Shown: positions 49,809 to 56,619, numbered from the stretch's first letter. The stretch is DNA of 64,000 nt from Anadara kagoshimensis (GCA_021292105.1 CM037870.1:10722486-10786485), one strand, 5' to 3'. A program made the numbers and translations. Notes: generated from the sequence alone by a model not told the origin.

Positions 49809-52162
49809 ATTTAATGTATATCAGATAAATAACCAAGATCAAATTTTAGTGAAATTTAAACACATAATTTAAAAAAATAAAAATAATAATAATAAATACT
49901 TACATCTCTGTGTTGTACTTGGTCACTGTCTTCTCAATGAGACACTACAACCCCTCTGACTTCTTACTATGGACTGTGATGTCTCTGTTACTTCCAGTTT
50001 ATTTTATCACCAAGGACAATTTGCATCACAAATCACACAGGCATTTACAGAGATTTTTTACATCTTTAATTTGCAAAACTTATATGTAACAAATCACATA
50101 CAAATAACATAGTGGAGAATTTCTAACATTTCTAAAATTTGCAAAACTAATATCCTAATATACAAAGTGATTAAAATACAGGTATCAATATACCTTTAAC
50201 GAGCCCTAGGTACTGTGTCTAATATACAACAGGGGAAAATCAAATAAACAAAAATGGCAAGGTAAGGGACACTGTTAGTGTATAACTGATCATCTTATCT
50301 TCTTTATCACCAAGGGATTAAAAGTATCACTTGTTAATTGTTAATCCCCATAACTGAATATCGATCAACACCTGCTTCTAAAACAACTTACCTGGAAAAT
50401 TTCTCAGGTGTAAGTGTCATCATTTATCATTAGAGATTGAAAAGAGGTGCTAAAATTTTGAGAATTTATTTTATACTTCAAATTTCATTTTTGTTTTATC
50501 TATCTTTTATTATTAATCTACAATAACTTATTCATTACATGTTCTCTCTCCAAGTTCCTTTGGAAGATTTTGTTATTTTTAAAAAATAAATAAATACCAT
50601 CATTTTATTATATAGAAGATTTCAAATAATGTTTCTCTGTAATAGAAATTCAAAACTATGCACAAGGTGACTTACTTGTTGTACAGCTGTTATAAGGGCA
50701 AGGTCATCCTGGGGTTTCCACCGACCCAAGTCTTTTGTAGAAGCTGGTGCTGGAGGCTGAATACAAACATAGATTTATGGTATTAAATTCTTCATAAATG
50801 GAAAACGCATTTGCTAACTTACAAACTCCATACTAAAGTAATTTGAAATTTCTAAAATGTTGCATTCACTCTGAATAAAATAGTTCATGATTAAATCTCA
50901 CAGTTCTCCCACTCCCACCCTCTCATAGTAGGTCTCATTTTAATATTTATTCAGTCTGTAACAAATATATTTTTATTTGTATTTCTGCTACAAATTGCTC
51001 CTTTTTCCTTTTTTTTATTTTTTTTATTTTTTTTTTTAAACTTTATTTTCAATGTAAGAAGATTAACATGTACATAGCACTAACTAATCTGCCACATAAA
51101 TCTTGATATATTACTTGGATTATAAATGTACATGTAGATGTCTAATATTATGTAACTTTTATAACTTATCTTTTTTACCTTTTGTCTCTTTGCTCTTTTA
51201 GCTGCAGCTGTTGCTTTAGAGGCCTGAAAATTAAATAAATGTGGATTTTATACTCTCAACATTTTATAGTGTTCAGATTTGATATTCATATTCATGTTAA
51301 AATGTACCTAAATCTAGGTTTCCACAAATTTCAAATTATTAGTAGCCAAATTTCAAAAAATTGTGAAAATATAGTCCTTTTTTAAGTACTTTTTCACAAA
51401 TTTGCTAAAATAGTTTACTTTTCAAAGAATTTCTCATAATTTAGTAGCCAATGGCGATTTTGGCTATCAGGAATGGAAACATAGCTAAATAAGAGACATA
51501 CAGAGAGAAAGAAAGAGAGAGAGAGAGGAGAGAGAGAAATTTAAGAGAAATTAAAAAAGATATATAATTAATTTTAACTTTTTTAAAACATAAGTGTAAG
51601 AGGGAAAGAGAAAGACATGAGAAAAATAAATTTCAAGGTTTATGGTAAAATATTTTAAATGGTATAAAAGAAAGAGAAAAGATCTAAATTTTACTTTTTT
51701 ATTAATATTTTGAAAATGACAGAAGAAAAAAGAAAAAAATGTACATTCACTTGTCTGAATTGCTGTAAAAACTTACATGTCCTCGTCCTCTAGGGTAGGA
51801 TGGGACAGTTGGCTGTGCCACTGGTATTTTTTTCTTTTCTGGAGGTGGTGCCACTGGTGGCTCTTTCTCCACTGGTTCTACAACAGGTTTTTCTTTTTCA
51901 GGTGGCACATTTGGAAGCGGTGCTGGTGGCTTTAACCTACCCCCTCTTTCCACTTTAATTAAACTACTTTCTACTAGCTCATCATCAAATTTTTTCCTCT
52001 TTATTGACCTCTGTGAGCTTCGTCTTTCTGGGACACTGGAGGATAAGGCCCTTGATACTACTGTTCTGCTAGGTCTTGGTACAACAGGTGTGGTCTGGAC
52101 TGGTAAATGAGGGGGTGAGGGTTTAACTGGAGGGGCATCTGTTACACTGATATCAGGATCAT
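19765..52162 (-). CDS. MCRS1: Microspherule protein 1 (MCRS1), 12 coding exons, 5' end missing
   Basis: The exons, in coding order, are 52162-51777, 51223-51179, 50756-50676, 30386-30277, 29828-29720, 28701-28563, 27842-27767, 26997-26969, 26528-26436, 24252-24170, 23152-22937 and 19854-19765. All phases join, introns are GT-AG, and the product is 484 residues plus one split codon at the 5' end (human MCRS1 is 462). It has a basic motif SIKRKKFDDELVESS, a proline-rich stretch, the conserved LGRWKPQDDLALITAVQQ / TNDLTAVHLGVKF block of the MCRS N-terminal domain, and a coiled stretch EIRNLEQELPKWQVL. An FHA domain sits at about residues 375-470 (ITLGRATKDNQIDVDLS, GPAWKISRRQG, FFIANEG). MCRS1 is a nuclear subunit of the NSL acetyltransferase and INO80 complexes and also acts at spindle microtubule minus ends (family knowledge). 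The start exon lies upstream of 52162, probably outside the window. Confidence 0.93.
20187..20601. mobile_element. MITE family 1, copy 2, with nested insertion
   Basis: The left end CCTGGCCCCAGTTTCACAAT pairs with the right end ATTGTGAAACCGGGTCCAGG; both run on into TCCTTAGCTAAGATTTTCCT and its complement. Around 20430-20515 the interior contains foreign GC-rich DNA (GAGGCCGGGTGCTCCGGAAG, then AGCACCTCCTGTTTAGC). The related phrases AGGAGGTGCTTAAGGAGCAC at about 43078 and CTTCCCGAGCACCCGG at about 41909 mark another dispersed repeat. Confidence 0.75.
20861..20983 (+). CDS. Candidate terminal coding exon, unrecognised
   Basis: A pyrimidine tract ending GTTTTTCTAG at 20860 is followed by an open frame ICMDSLNETKTCMDRVDLKL, continuing to VEVAGFNK and TAA (20981-20983). 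The base composition is richer in GC than the surroundings, and the sequence would form a short amphipathic helix. It lies antisense inside an MCRS1 intron, no upstream exon was found, and the family is not recognised. Part of the frame contains a direct repeat (TGTATGGACAG twice), so it may be chance. Confidence 0.25.
   Translation: MCMDSLNETKTCMDRVDLKLEETTSVKNVVQHVEVAGFNK
20984..22600. other. MCRS1 intron sequence, nothing supported
   Basis: Short reading frames on both strands (21901-22580) overlap each other and resemble nothing. A G run lies at 21248-21255 and T/G-rich DNA at 21290-21305. Confidence 0.4.
22605..22735. repeat. 64-bp tandem duplication
   Basis: GGTTCTGGTACAAAACATTT and the ~60 bases after it recur immediately, with GGTTCTGGTACGAAACATTT starting the second copy. 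Confidence 0.7.
22937..23152 (-). CDS. MCRS1: MCRS1 exon, core of the FHA domain
   Basis: The acceptor TTTATCCCAG and donor GTAAGA bound 72 codons from ITLGRATKDNQ to NNSVVE. It carries the FHA signature GR near the start, the S-R pair in KISRRQ, and NEGKRAIYIDGKPV. FHA domains bind phosphothreonine peptides. Confidence 0.95.
23800..24120. repeat. ~150-bp tandem duplication in an intron
   Basis: AGCAGGTGGTNATTATA starts at about 23955 and 24104 (AGCTGGTTATTATAT at 23806). In between, GTAAACACAAGACCATGT and AAATTTATAAATCTAGTTGC occur in each copy. There are two copies plus the start of a third. Confidence 0.75.
24170..24252 (-). CDS. MCRS1: MCRS1 exon
   Basis: Encodes GISPPDFDNQTLAVLRGRLV and then RYLMRSRE. 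The acceptor is GAATTTCAG and the donor GTAGAT, weaker than the others. The sequence before the FHA core is strongly conserved with vertebrate MCRS1. Confidence 0.93.
24253..26435. other. MCRS1 intron, no further gene seen
   Basis: AT-rich. Only small repeats of CAGAAATATTCTTAT near 24663-24700 are visible. The short frame at 25221-25436 has AT-rich, low-complexity content and no family resemblance. Confidence 0.4.
26436..26528 (-). CDS. MCRS1: MCRS1 exon, coiled segment
   Basis: Encodes ELSVADRRNKKEIRNLEQEL and then PKWQVLVDSVTG across the junctions (phases 1 and 1). It is bounded by TTTTAG and GTAGGT. Confidence 0.93.
26969..26997 (-). CDS. MCRS1: MCRS1 micro-exon (29 bp)
   Basis: Between TTTTTTCAG and GTAAGT, it encodes DPKDETLEH with split codons on both sides. 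Its position matches the KDMRDEVLEHE stretch of vertebrate MCRS1. It is easy to miss because it is so short. Confidence 0.85.
27217..27515 (+). mobile_element. tRNA-derived SINE (copy 1)
   Basis: The head carries an A box (TGGCCTAGTGG at 27226) and a B box (GGTTCGATCCC at 27270) of a pol III promoter. The body includes GATGGACCGGCGTCCCATTC, and the tail is CTTTAACTTTAACTTTT. The copies at 58011 and 62974 have the same body with a few differences. It sits in an MCRS1 intron, opposite to the gene. Confidence 0.9.
27767..27842 (-). CDS. MCRS1: MCRS1 exon
   Basis: Encodes VQPMPRGDHVLNFSDAEEMM and then NDEDLK. The LNFSDAE motif is a hallmark of the MCRS family. The acceptor is ATTTTCAG and the donor GTATGT. 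Confidence 0.95.
27950..28130 (+). repeat. Dispersed repeat related to 58555-58730
   Basis: GTCTCTTGAGAGACAAA, a TGTTGGTTTACATTT block, AAGTTTGATC, and ATGAAAGATATGGAGC followed by TACTGGGATG occur here. They match 58555-58690 in the same order. Confidence 0.5.
28400..28552 (-). mobile_element. tRNA-like SINE remnant plus (GA)n
   Basis: On the - strand TAGCTCAGTTGGTAGAATGC is an excellent A-box-type tRNA 5' half, followed by TTGCTTCGTATGTTGGAGGT. The same phrase, diverged, is at 29600-29645. A (GA)n tract occupies 28520-28552 beside the next MCRS1 exon. Confidence 0.55.
28563..28701 (-). CDS. MCRS1: MCRS1 exon
   Basis: Encodes TSQPSLDVFHDLSEKHPEVF and then YPLRTSKSLYNHWLLMKQYHLLPDQS in two blocks. 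It corresponds to the ALQAHWQLMKQYYLLEDQ region of vertebrate MCRS1. The acceptor is TTTTACAG and the donor GTAAGT. Confidence 0.95.
29720..29828 (-). CDS. MCRS1: MCRS1 exon
   Basis: Encodes LAIQAMKQLHPDVMTNIQAR and then ALYSKEEESVLGTVPS. It follows the conserved AMRQLHPEAIAAIQ pattern of the family. The acceptor is TTCTATAG and the donor GTAAGT. Confidence 0.95.
30000..30210. mobile_element. Decayed SINE-like repeat
   Basis: ACTTATATCGTGGTGATAAG, GGTAGTGGAGGAAACCTGGG and CTTTAGACCATTTGCCCACC resemble debris at 19975-20160, 23370-23400 and 31590-31700, where GGAGGAAAC-type phrases also occur. Confidence 0.4.
30277..30386 (-). CDS. MCRS1: MCRS1 exon, MCRS N-terminal domain
   Basis: Encodes TNDLTAVHLGVKFTCRFTLK and then EIQERWYALLYDPIIS, ending in phase 2. 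It is one of the most conserved stretches of the family and is joined in phase 0 to the exon at 50676-50756 across a 20.3-kb intron. Confidence 0.96.
30387..32056. other. Start of the 20.3-kb MCRS1 intron
   Basis: AT-rich DNA with SINE-like debris (31590-31710, 32005-32050) and a T run at 31733-31757. No gene seen. Confidence 0.4.
32057..32230 (+). mobile_element. ~170-bp dispersed element (family 3)
   Basis: It begins CCTAGGTTTCCATAAATTTA and ends GGCTACCAGGAATGGAAACA. It contains AGTAGCCAAATTTC, AAAATATAGTCCTTTTT and TAGCCAATGGCGATTTTGGC, matched at 51314-51486. The ends AGGTTTCCA / TGGAAAC form short inverted repeats. Confidence 0.7.
32700..33262. repeat. ~65-bp minisatellite with AP-1-like sites
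   Basis: GAGTCACTGTCACACTTCAG and variants recur about nine times at roughly 60-75-bp spacing. Each unit has a hairpin-forming GTCACTG...CAGTGAC pair. The heptamer TGAGTCA occurs nine times in 563 bases. It lies about 1.3 kb past the stop codon of the intronic gene. Confidence 0.85.
33263..34583 (-). other. Possible 3' UTR and intron DNA
   Basis: AT-rich region downstream of the intronic gene on the - strand. No other gene or repeat is supported. No AATAAA is present in the first ~150 bases of the 3' side. Confidence 0.35.
34584..37925 (-). CDS. Large single-exon coding region inside the MCRS1 intron, unrecognised
   Basis: The frame is open for 1,113 codons from a splice acceptor (TTGTTGTTGTAG just above 37925) to TAA at 34584. 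The first ATG in frame is at 37871, giving 1,095 residues. Visible from the acceptor: a helical N-terminal ~120 residues; a Gln/Asn/Tyr/Pro-rich region; a cysteine cluster VCSCCNSC...FCGC (about 358-376); PLDLT at 506-510, which resembles the CtBP-binding PxDLS motif; a 36-residue duplication; an 8-residue repeat array (about 661-859); Ser-rich basic segments; and a C-terminal KSKRKL stretch like a nuclear localisation signal. It is probably a nuclear, largely disordered protein. I do not recognise the family. It could be a nested gene with a non-coding first exon (candidate at 49904) or an alternative last exon of MCRS1, since the acceptor is in phase 0 with the exon ending ITAVQQ. Confidence 0.7.
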   Translation of the reverse strand: MYKLKIEDCLISTRSTNNMESVSNTSNIHKYCENHQYIIELLDSNVNDIQHKLNCFENKAKSLFNHPTSVSLSYAAHLHNIRSCYPNFQFKIYEEPQTSFFKSSTQLFNHDGFTKTTQSVYSDTYTSPVLTCVTDLTDRIMTMDRVMSSCIDTTSLISEKLTRVKVFQLQPVIVQSVQSKVDNSKQHRTGINQSVPVVQYYSHQNPQKWTWHGYYGLKQHENYTNNPTGYYLQGNHSQQNPPVVQSYQQQIYPIQLNLNHYLHQGSKIQPKQVGNHSHPPHSSNVSSQQCHSVTDINGYTKQRNPLPASSVYKSSIYTNSSMSELQQPTTPVSSELINEMLMSSSGKLNREQNVTSSVCSCCNSCILDMHVFCGCVVEKIKYLQTKTSIVCQDLIQIERFEKSKQLPQFDISSIKELQTIIYDVKSLQRVCLGLCGDIMFYSTMSENSSCNNPSSLQNAENSLCVSERETMSSVIIEQTSSTTMSNIVPQTFVSTMNGVVQETECPLDLTKSKADSTKDDTSRTKCNVKMKNKHTNSKEVSTQTKLHVRDKPATVSANVLDKSTVFCVKKNGSAEVSTQTKLHVRDKPATVSANVLDKSTVFCVKKNGSVLHKSKTWFKKKNKSMTLKIVQVKKCDNVLESLSKTSNINKTENLLTESVLSDVAKVDKASVAKDVEASVAKVDKASVAKDVEANVAKDVEANVAKVDKASVAKVDKASVAKVDKASVAKDVEASVAKVDKAIVAKVDKASVAKDVEANVAKVDKAIVAKVDKASVAKDVEANVAKDVEANVAKDVEANVAKFIEASIAKDVAKDVEANGAKNVKANAAKNVEANVAKNVKVNVAKNVEANVTKIDKANHNTGVVSNNKLKTSEQKEQSQIPTSLSSEFSTSTPCVSVKKGNSKWRKSFNCSTGKSKHSVKVKNVLNCTMPNDRVHKTSRRKSWVDLSPIKTIVKDYNEISVKSESESLFSWNLQESLFDMSCKKMSASNTARKNNKNEGKIFAKGILRTVLSVNRSANQRGNRNPIYCKIVLPRLYNNVKINCTIGDLRDEEFKTCNHGHNHVTDSDVHDSDVMFTKSKRKLCFEDEVIGDSEAVDMVKNPSQSESITKKLKL
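35349..35945 (-). repeat. 24-bp coding tandem array (~25 units)
   Basis: The unit encodes VAKVDKAS or VAKDVEAN in alternation; on the + strand it reads as AACCTTGGCAACACTGGC plus six bases. Units differ by a few substitutions. The motif would make a charged helical rod. No stop codons fall in several frames on both strands, so long shadow frames appear opposite it. Confidence 0.9.
36100..36312 (-). repeat. 108-bp coding tandem duplication
   Basis: A 36-residue unit starting EVSTQTKLHVRDKPATVSAN and ending with CVKKNGS is present twice, identical apart from its edges. It must be very recent or maintained by gene conversion. Confidence 0.9.
37926..38489. other. Intron DNA upstream of the intronic coding exon
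   Basis: AT-rich, nothing recognised. Confidence 0.35.
38490..38990. repeat. Dispersed repeat, copy without minisatellite
   Basis: It matches 3330-3610 and 5405-5570 as one continuous stretch. Where the other copy has the 30-bp minisatellite and palindromic insertion, this one has only a short ATTAAAATATTAAGATAAGA sequence. Confidence 0.7.
39399..40661. repeat. Left arm of a 5.2-kb inverted repeat
   Basis: It starts AGTCCAAGAGATCATGGCTA and is the reverse complement of 43318-44590 with a few percent of differences, for example the shared ACGCGTCAAATCGTTTCCGA. Within the arm a ~360-bp unit repeats in tandem with strong divergence; its marker TTTCCCCTACCCCAAAA occurs near 39909, 40269 and 40629, and a fourth relative near 41000. 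Confidence 0.9.
42340..42860. repeat. Inner inverted repeat within the spacer
   Basis: CCCCGTTTATCAAAGATTGC (about 42382) pairs with CAATCTTTGATAGACGGGTT (about 42807). ACCTAATGTACA pairs with TGTACATTAGGT. Near the centre TGTCCAATACCACTTTG pairs with CAAAGATGGAGTTATTGGACA. It is a separate, more diverged foldback centred near 42600. Confidence 0.75.
43060..43120. mobile_element. GC-rich dispersed repeat fragment
   Basis: TAAACAGGAGGTGCTTAAGG followed by AGCACCCCGCC resembles, inverted, the insert in the MITE at 20430-20515 and the fragment at 41890-41935. Confidence 0.4.
43318..44590. repeat. Right arm of the 5.2-kb inverted repeat
   Basis: Reverse complement of 39399-40661, ending TAGCCATGATCTCTTGGACT. 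It has the same three TTTTGGGGTAGGGGAAA markers (about 43334, 43706, 44067) in mirrored order. Confidence 0.9.
44591..45160. other. Intron DNA, nothing recognised
   Basis: AT-rich, no gene. Confidence 0.35.
45165..46110. mobile_element. Foldback-like element with ~130-bp diverged inverted ends
   Basis: The C-rich left end (GCCCCTTTCAAAAACACCCC, TCAAAATCACCAAAACTTTT) is mirrored at 45950-46090 by GGTGATTCTGACAG, AAAAGGGGCAATTTTTACAT and GTGGAAAGTGGGAATG. The interior has no coding sequence. The frame at 45893-46138 is part of the repeat. Confidence 0.55.
46960..48000. repeat. 165-bp tandem array with three-unit higher order
   Basis: TGATTTGAACAAACTTGAAT recurs near 46965, 47129, 47296, 47461, 47627, 47792 and 47957. 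Units one and four are nearly identical, as are two and five, and three and six, so the array grew by copying blocks of three units (about 497 bp). Confidence 0.85.
48215..48248. repeat. (CGA)n microsatellite
   Basis: About eleven CGA/GAC repeats inside the element ending at 48308. Confidence 0.95.
48703..48840 (-). mobile_element. ~170-bp dispersed element (family 3), diverged copy
   Basis: CTATGTTTCCATTCCAGATA and GCCAAAACTG, then AAGTTTGGACTTTGGCTACT follow the reverse-complement order of 51314-51486. Confidence 0.5.
48781..49192. repeat. 206-bp tandem duplication, two copies
   Basis: AGTATAAGAGGTACATTTTT starts at 48781 and again at 48987, and the following ~200 bases are the same in both, so the duplication is recent. 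Confidence 0.9.
49742..49811. repeat. (AAAT)n microsatellite
   Basis: About seventeen uninterrupted AAAT/TAAA units in the large MCRS1 intron. Confidence 0.98.
49904..49995 (-). promoter_or_regulatory. Candidate non-coding first exon of the intronic gene
   Basis: On the - strand a less AT-rich stretch ends ACACAGAGAT followed by a strong donor GTAAGT (complement at 49898-49903). All three frames are closed, so it could be a 5' UTR exon. If spliced to the acceptor at 37926, the first in-frame ATG is at 37871. The upstream end is a guess. Confidence 0.3.
49996..50675. other. Intron DNA, nothing recognised
   Basis: AT-rich. If the exon at 49904 is real, this stretch would hold its promoter, but no clear core motif is seen. 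Confidence 0.3.
50676..50756 (-). CDS. MCRS1: MCRS1 exon
   Basis: Encodes PPAPASTKDLGRWKPQDDLA and then LITAVQQ, ending in phase 0 before GTAAGT. It starts the conserved MCRS N-terminal domain. Confidence 0.95.
51003..51042. repeat. T-rich tract
   Basis: Runs of T with a few C and A in an MCRS1 intron. Confidence 0.8.
51179..51223 (-). CDS. MCRS1: MCRS1 exon (45 bp)
   Basis: Encodes ASKATAAAKRAKRQK, a basic stretch that would suit nuclear localisation. The acceptor is TTTTCAG, the donor GTAAAA, and it is phase 0 on both sides, so skipping it would keep the frame. Confidence 0.85.
51314..51486 (+). mobile_element. ~170-bp dispersed element (family 3)
   Basis: Best partner of 32057-32230: CTAGGTTTCCACAAATTTCA at the start, TAGCCAATGGCGATTTTGGC and AGGAATGGAAACATAGCT at the end. 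A (GA)n tract follows at 51500-51536. Confidence 0.7.
51777..52162 (-). CDS. MCRS1: MCRS1 exon, N-terminal region
   Basis: Encodes 128 codons after a split codon: DPDISVTDAPPVKPSP..., a Ser/Arg stretch, RSIKRKKFDDELVESSLIKV (strongly conserved in MCRS1), then a Pro/Glu-rich linker ending YPRGRGH before GTAAGT. The acceptor TATTTTAG needs one base from an upstream exon. An ATG lies right at the acceptor but its frame closes at once, so the start codon must lie upstream of 52162. Confidence 0.93.
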
Positions 52163-52433
52163 CTAAAATATAAATTCACCATTCATAAAATGTGTTACTG
52201 GTATTATTTAATGTCTTAGCAGATCTACATTTGCAGGATGTCTGCTGAATCTTAACTGTATTATGAATGAATACATTCAAATAGAATGTTATTTCTTAAA
52301 TTTACAATCACAAAAATATTATTAGCATGTTAGAAATGTAAAATTATCGCTACAATATATATTTTATTCAAGATTCCAACAAACATATGGGGTTGATGGA
52401 ACAGCCTTTTCCAAATAAGGATAGTTACATCAG
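52163..52433. other. MCRS1 intron, no upstream exon identified
   Basis: AT-rich, no open frame with a donor in the right phase was recognised. Confidence 0.35.
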
Positions 52434-52899
52434 AACAAGAGGCCCAATAGGGCCTGTAATGCTCAACTGGCAGGTAATTTACATTTTTGATAAATAACAT
52501 GCAAATCCTATGAAATGGCATTCCACCTCCTTTTTACAGTTGCAACTGGAACCAAAATGGTTGGAAAACAAATCTACATTGGTCTTTAATGTTTTTGCTA
52601 TTTATAGGAACTGGAGCCACCTTGGATTTTGGCCGATTTAATTGTTACTAAAGGACTTTTCATGCTGTATTGGGCTAGAATTGACCAATTCAGGAAAAAA
52701 ATTTCAATGATTTAGTTGAAACAAACATCTTATTTGTACACTGCCTAAAAGTTTTTTTTCAGGAAAGGTAAAACATTAGGTCATAACCTTCACAATTGAC
52801 CTTGACCTCATTTTGAAGGCAATTACAAGAATATTTCAAAACTGAAAACCCCATGTCATTATCTGATCAAATAGTGAAGATATAACCATTTCAGCAATT

Positions 52900-53930
52900 T
52901 TTTGCATCTGTGACCTTGGCCTTTGAACCCATAACCTTTTTCTATACATCAAAATAGTACCGGTAGTTGAATTATTATCTACAACATTCTAATATATATG
53001 CCTATAGAAAAAGTTAATAGTTTTCAAGATAATTAACTATTTCAGTATTATTTCGTATCTGTGACCTTGACCTTTATACCCCTGACCTTAATCTATATAT
53101 CACAATGATCATTACATCAATACCAACAATATTCTAATATACATACCTATACAAAAAATTTGTAGTTTTCGTGTTAATTAATGTTTTTGATTTTGTTTTG
53201 CATCTGTGACCTTGACCTATGAACCCATGACCTTTTACTATATACCAAAATGATCATTGTATCAATACCTAAGATATTCTTATATACATGCCTTTACAAA
53301 AAGTTAATACTTTTCAAGATATTTAACCATTTAAGCATTGTTTTGCTACTGTGACCTTGACCTTTGGACCCATGGCCTTTTTCTATACATCAAAATGATC
53401 CTTGTATCAATATCTACAACATTCTAATATACATGCCTATACAGAAAGTTAATAGTTTTCGAGATAATAAACTATTTTGGTATTGTTTAGCACCTGTGAC
53501 CTTGACCTTTGAACCCATAACCTTTTTCTATACATCAAAATGATCGTTGTATCAATACCTACAACATTCTAATATACAAGCCTATGCAAAAAGTTAATAG
53601 TTTTAGTGATAATTAAATTTGGTATTGTTTCGCATCTGTGACCTTGACCTTTGAACCCATGACCTTTTTCTATACATCAAAATGATCGTTGTATCAATAC
53701 CTACAACATTCTAATATACATGCCTATACAAAAAGTTAATAGTTTTCGAGATAATAAACCATTTCGGTATTGTTTAGCACCTGTGACCATGACCTTTGAA
53801 CTCATGACCTTTTTCTATACATCAAAATGATTGTTGTATGAATACCTACAACATTCTAATATACATGCCTATACAAAAAGTTTATAGTTTTCCAAATAAT
53901 AATTATAATCAAAGGTAAAAAAAATTAGGT
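52900..53930 (-). repeat. 145-bp tandem array, about seven units
   Basis: Same unit as at 16395, here complementary: TGACCTTGACCTTTGAACCC then ATGACCTTTTTCTATACATC in each unit. Units are more diverged than in the arrays that follow. Confidence 0.9.
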
Positions 53931-53985
53931 CACGACCTTAACAATTGACCTTGACCTCATTTTGAAGATACTAACAAGAAGATGT

Positions 53986-55998
53986 AACAAGAGGCCCATG
54001 GGCCTGATACGCTCACCTGATAACTAATGGCTAGCTGATAGATTTAAAGAACACATAAATACTAAACCCCAATGACTTTTTTCTTTACATCATAATAACC
54101 ATTGTATCAATACCTACATTTTAATATACATGCCTATACAAAAAGTTTATAGTTTTCGAGATAATTAACCATTTTGGTATTGTTTCACATATGTGACCTT
54201 GACCTTTGAACCCATGACCTTTTTCTATACATCAAAATGATCCTTGTATCGATACCTACAACATTCTAATATACAAGCCTATACAAAAAGTTTATAGTTT
54301 TCGAGATAATTAACCATTTCGGTATTGTTTTGCATCTGTGACCTTGACCCTTGAACCCATGACCTTTTTCTATACATCAAAATGATCGTTGTATCAATAC
54401 CTACAACATTCTAATATATATGCCTATACAAAAAGTTTATAGTTTTTGAGATAATCAACCATTTGGTATTGTTTCGCATCTGTGACCTTGACCTTTGAAC
54501 CCATGACCTTTTTCTATACATCAAAATGATCGGTGTATCAATACCTACAACATTCTAATATACATGCCTATACAAAAGTTTACAGTTTTTGAGATAATTA
54601 ACCATTTCAGTATTGTTTCACATCTGTGACCTTGACCTTTGAACCCAAGACCTTTTCCTATACATCAAAATGATCGTTGTATCGATACCTACAACATTCT
54701 AATATACAAGCCTATACAAAATGTTTAGTTTTTGAGATAATTAACCATTTTGGTTTTGTTTCGCATCTGTGACCTTGACCTTTGAACCCATGACCTTTTT
54801 CTATACATCAAAATGATCGTTGCATCGATACCTACAACATTCTAATATATATGCCTATACAAAATGTTTATAGTTTTTGAGATAATTAACTATTTCGGTA
54901 TTGTTTCGCATCTGTGACCTTGACCTTTGAACCCATGACCTTTTTCTAGACATCAAAATGATTGTTGTATCAATACCTACAACATTCTAATATACATGCC
55001 TATACAAAAAGTTTATAGTTTTCGAGATAATTAACCATTTCAGTATTGTTTCACATCTGTGACCTTGACCTTTGAACCCATGACCTTTTTCTATACATCA
55101 AAATGATCGGTGTATCAATACCTACAACATTCTAATATACATGCCTATACAAAAAGTTTATAGTTTTCGAGATAATTAACCATTTCAGTATTGTTTCACA
55201 TCTGTGACCTTGACCTTTGAACCCATGACCTTTTTCTATACATCAAAATGATCGTTGTATCAATACCTACAACATTCTAATATACATGCCTATACAAAAT
55301 GTTTATAGTTTTTTAGATAATTAACCATTTTGGTGTTGTTTCGCATCTGTGACCTTGACCTTTGAACCCATGACCTTTTTCTATACATCAAAATGATCGT
55401 TGTATTAATACCAACAACATTCTAATATACATGCCTATACAAAAAGTTTATAGTTTTCGAGATAATAATTATAATCAGAGGTTAAAAAAAATTAGGTCAC
55501 GACCTTCACAATCGACCTTGACCTCATTTTGAAGATACTAACAAGAAGATGTCAAAACTGAAAACCCCATGTCATTATCTGGTCAAATAGTCAAGTTATA
55601 ACAGTTTGAAGCTATTTTACGATTTTTTCAAAATTAAACGCAAAAACGCGTAACCTATTTTTTATCCGAATTTCACAAAATGAACAAACTATAGGCTTAA
55701 GACCCTAGAGAAGCCAAATATCACATCAGATTTTTTCTCCAATCATTGGTTTCGGAGAAGAAGATTTTTTAAGATTTTTGCACCCCTAGGTCACCTTGAC
55801 CTAGTTATGGTAGCCATAGCAACGCCACGAACAAATCTGAATTGCACCGGCCCATATATACTTCTGACAAAGTTTCATTAAAAACTGTCCAGTAGTTTCA
55901 GAGGAGAAGTCGAAAATAGGTGTTAACGACGCACACACGCACACACGCACACACGCTGCGCTATGCCATAAGCTCACATGACCTTCGGTCAGGTGAGC
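53986..55998. mobile_element. AACAAGAGGCCC element inserted into another copy of its family
   Basis: It starts AACAAGAGGCCCATGGGCCT and ends TTCGGTCAGGTGAGCT. The host sequence GAAGATGT before it continues as AAAACTGAAAACCCCATGCC after it; in uninterrupted copies (about 55545) those two pieces are joined. The interior holds about nine to ten 145-bp units and a (CA)n-rich tract (55929-55955). Confidence 0.85.
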
Positions 55999-56619
55999 TA
56001 AAAACTGAAAACCCCATGCCATTATCTGGTCAAATAGTCAAGTTATAACAATTTGAAGCTATTTTACGATTTTTTCAAAATTAAACGTAAAAATGCATAA
56101 CCCATTTTTTGTCCGAATTTCACAAAATGAACAAACTATAGGCTTAAGACCCTAGAGAAGCCAAATATCACATCAGATTTTTTCTCCAATCAATTCTTTC
56201 GGAGGAGAAGATTTTTTAAGATTTTTGCACCCCTAGGTCACCTTGACCTAGTTATTGTAGCCATGGCAATGCCAGGAACAAATCTGAATTGCACCGGCCC
56301 ATATATACTTCTCACCAAGTTTCATTGAAATCTGTGTCGTAGTTTCAGAGGAGATCTCGAAAATAGGTGTTAACGACGCACACACGCATGCACACACGCT
56401 GCGCTATGCCATAAGCTCACATGACCTTTCTGTCAGGTGAGCTAAAAAACTATTGTTAGACTCTGCCTTCCACAACAAATTTGGTGTCAATTGGCCCAGT
56501 AGTTTCGGAGAAGAAGATTAAAGTTTACTGACGCACGCCTTTGGCCAGGTGAGCTATAAACTACTCCTCTGCCAGCATTTTCACAATATTTATGTGTCAC
56601 AAAAGTTTAATTTTATTTT

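Noticed and set aside
51747-51953. Start of the proline-rich MCRS1 segment at the GTG near 51953
   Set aside because: The same frame stays open upstream to the acceptor at 52162 and includes the conserved RSIKRKKFDDELVESS motif, so GTG is internal.
52161-52163. ATG at the very start of the MCRS1 exon as its start codon
   Set aside because: That frame (MILISV) ends after a few codons. The conserved protein uses another frame, entered from an upstream exon.
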